NCBI GenBank assembly: GCA_021794595.1
Contig: JAJYQN010000047.1
Coordinates: forward strand, 1 to 64,000
Direction: 5' to 3'
Length of the DNA: 64,000 bases
From: Pseudomonadota bacterium
GTDB lineage: Bacteria; Pseudomonadota; Gammaproteobacteria; Acidiferrobacterales; Acidiferrobacteraceae
The first letter of the stretch is position 1; the number at the start of each line of letters is the position of its first letter. The notes under the pieces were generated by a model. The model ran no database searches. It had not been told where the DNA came from and saw only the letters and a list, made by a program, of their open reading frames with translations. Below, in pieces: positions 63,619-64,000 of the stretch. Both the position numbers and the translations under genes were made by a program.

Positions 63619-64000
63619 TCCAGGGCGAGCGCTGTCAATTGCTCGGCCTGGTCTTCCGCAATAAGCGCATCTATCAGTTCGTCGAGGTCGCCTTCGAGTA
63701 CCCGTTCCAGGCGGTACAAGGTCAGATTGATGCGGTGGTCGGTGATGCGCCCCTGCGGGAAATTGTAGGTGCGGATGCGCTCGGAGCGGTCGCCGCTTCC
63801 GACCAGTTTGCGGCGGGTCGCCGCCTCCTGCTCCTGTTTTGCACGCTGCTCTTGTTCGCGCAATCGCGAGGCCAAGATCGATAAGGCGCGCGCGCGGTTT
63901 TTGTGCTGCGAGCGTTCATCCTGGCACTCGACGACAAGGCCGGTGGGCAAGTGCGTGATACGGATGGCGGAGTCGGTCTTGTTGACGTGCTGGCCGCCGG
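63615..64000 (-). CDS. prfA: Peptide chain release factor 1, 5' part outside window
   Basis: The window ends inside the gene on its 5' side. The visible 128 codons run from the catalytic GGQHVNKT (at the very edge, 63977-63998) through [21 protein letters not shown] and [19 protein letters not shown] to the end. These match RF1 domain 3-4 and the C-terminal helix. It recognises UAA and UAG. The [11 protein letters not shown] pattern distinguishes it as RF1/RF2 class; prmC next door favours RF1. Confidence 0.95.
   Translation of the reverse strand, partial: GGQHVNKTDSAIRITHLPTGLVVECQDERSQHKNRARALSILASRLREQEQRAKQEQEAATRRKLVGSGDRSERIRTYNFPQGRITDHRINLTLYRLERVLEGDLDELIDALIAEDQAEQLTALALE

Overview
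The window is chromosomal DNA of a high-GC gammaproteobacterium. Two gene orders support this: dynamin-like GTPase, clc, rsmD, coaD, yfhL-type ferredoxin, ftsY, ftsE, ftsX, rpoH on the minus strand, and lptM, lysA, dapF, DUF484, xerC, hslV, hslU on the plus strand. HemCDXY, AlgZ/AlgR-type regulators, SlmA, CyaY and Slp lipoproteins agree with that. A plant/fungal-type P-type H+-ATPase, two Slp lipoproteins, a ClC exchanger, and exported DsrE and thioredoxin-fold proteins beside a porin suggest an acid-tolerant sulfur-oxidising lineage such as Acidiferrobacter. That genus is an inference from content and was not checked against any database.

Layout. 1-3.3 kb: a tightly overlapping plus-strand operon of four exported or beta-rich proteins of unknown role (the first is cut by the window edge). 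3.4-6.3 kb: a class II tRNA-synthetase-like amino acid:carrier-protein ligase homologue, an acetyltransferase-like protein and a left-handed beta-helix acyltransferase, preceded by a hairpin that closely resembles a CsrA/RsmA site. 6.3-14.4 kb: the ftsYEX-rpoH block, with a CIRCE operator in front of rpoH. 14.4-19.1 kb: mutM and a Gld-type ABC exporter with two auxiliary proteins. 19.3-21.3 kb: an iron-sulfur flavin reductase and a CDF metal exporter. 21.4-25.4 kb: hemCDXY. 25.4-28.4 kb: an exported thioredoxin-like protein, DsrE-like protein, porin, and second DsrE-like protein. 28.4-29.5 kb: rlmJ and a MazG-like pyrophosphohydrolase.

29.6-37.9 kb is an accessory stretch: a decayed Fic gene, a TauE/SafE exporter, a large PHP/DUF3604-like protein, a Crp/Fnr regulator, a small membrane methyltransferase, an IS21 istB remnant and a MazEF-like toxin-antitoxin pair, separated by long non-coding gaps. 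38-45 kb returns to core genes (argH, algZR, purT, two slp). A candidate structured small RNA with its own promoter and terminator lies between argH and algZ. 45-55.5 kb holds lon, cyaY and the lysA-dapF-xerC-hslVU run. 55.5-58.4 kb holds the H+-ATPase and a CBS protein. 59-64 kb holds hsp20, argB, slmA, a MoeB-like protein, prmC and the 3' part of prfA.

One functional thread is the heat-shock circuit. RpoH is encoded here under an apparent HrcA (CIRCE) operator, and two of its likely targets in the window (lon and hsp20) carry near-consensus sigma-32 promoters; hslVU is also present. I saw no tRNA, rRNA, CRISPR array or intact insertion sequence.
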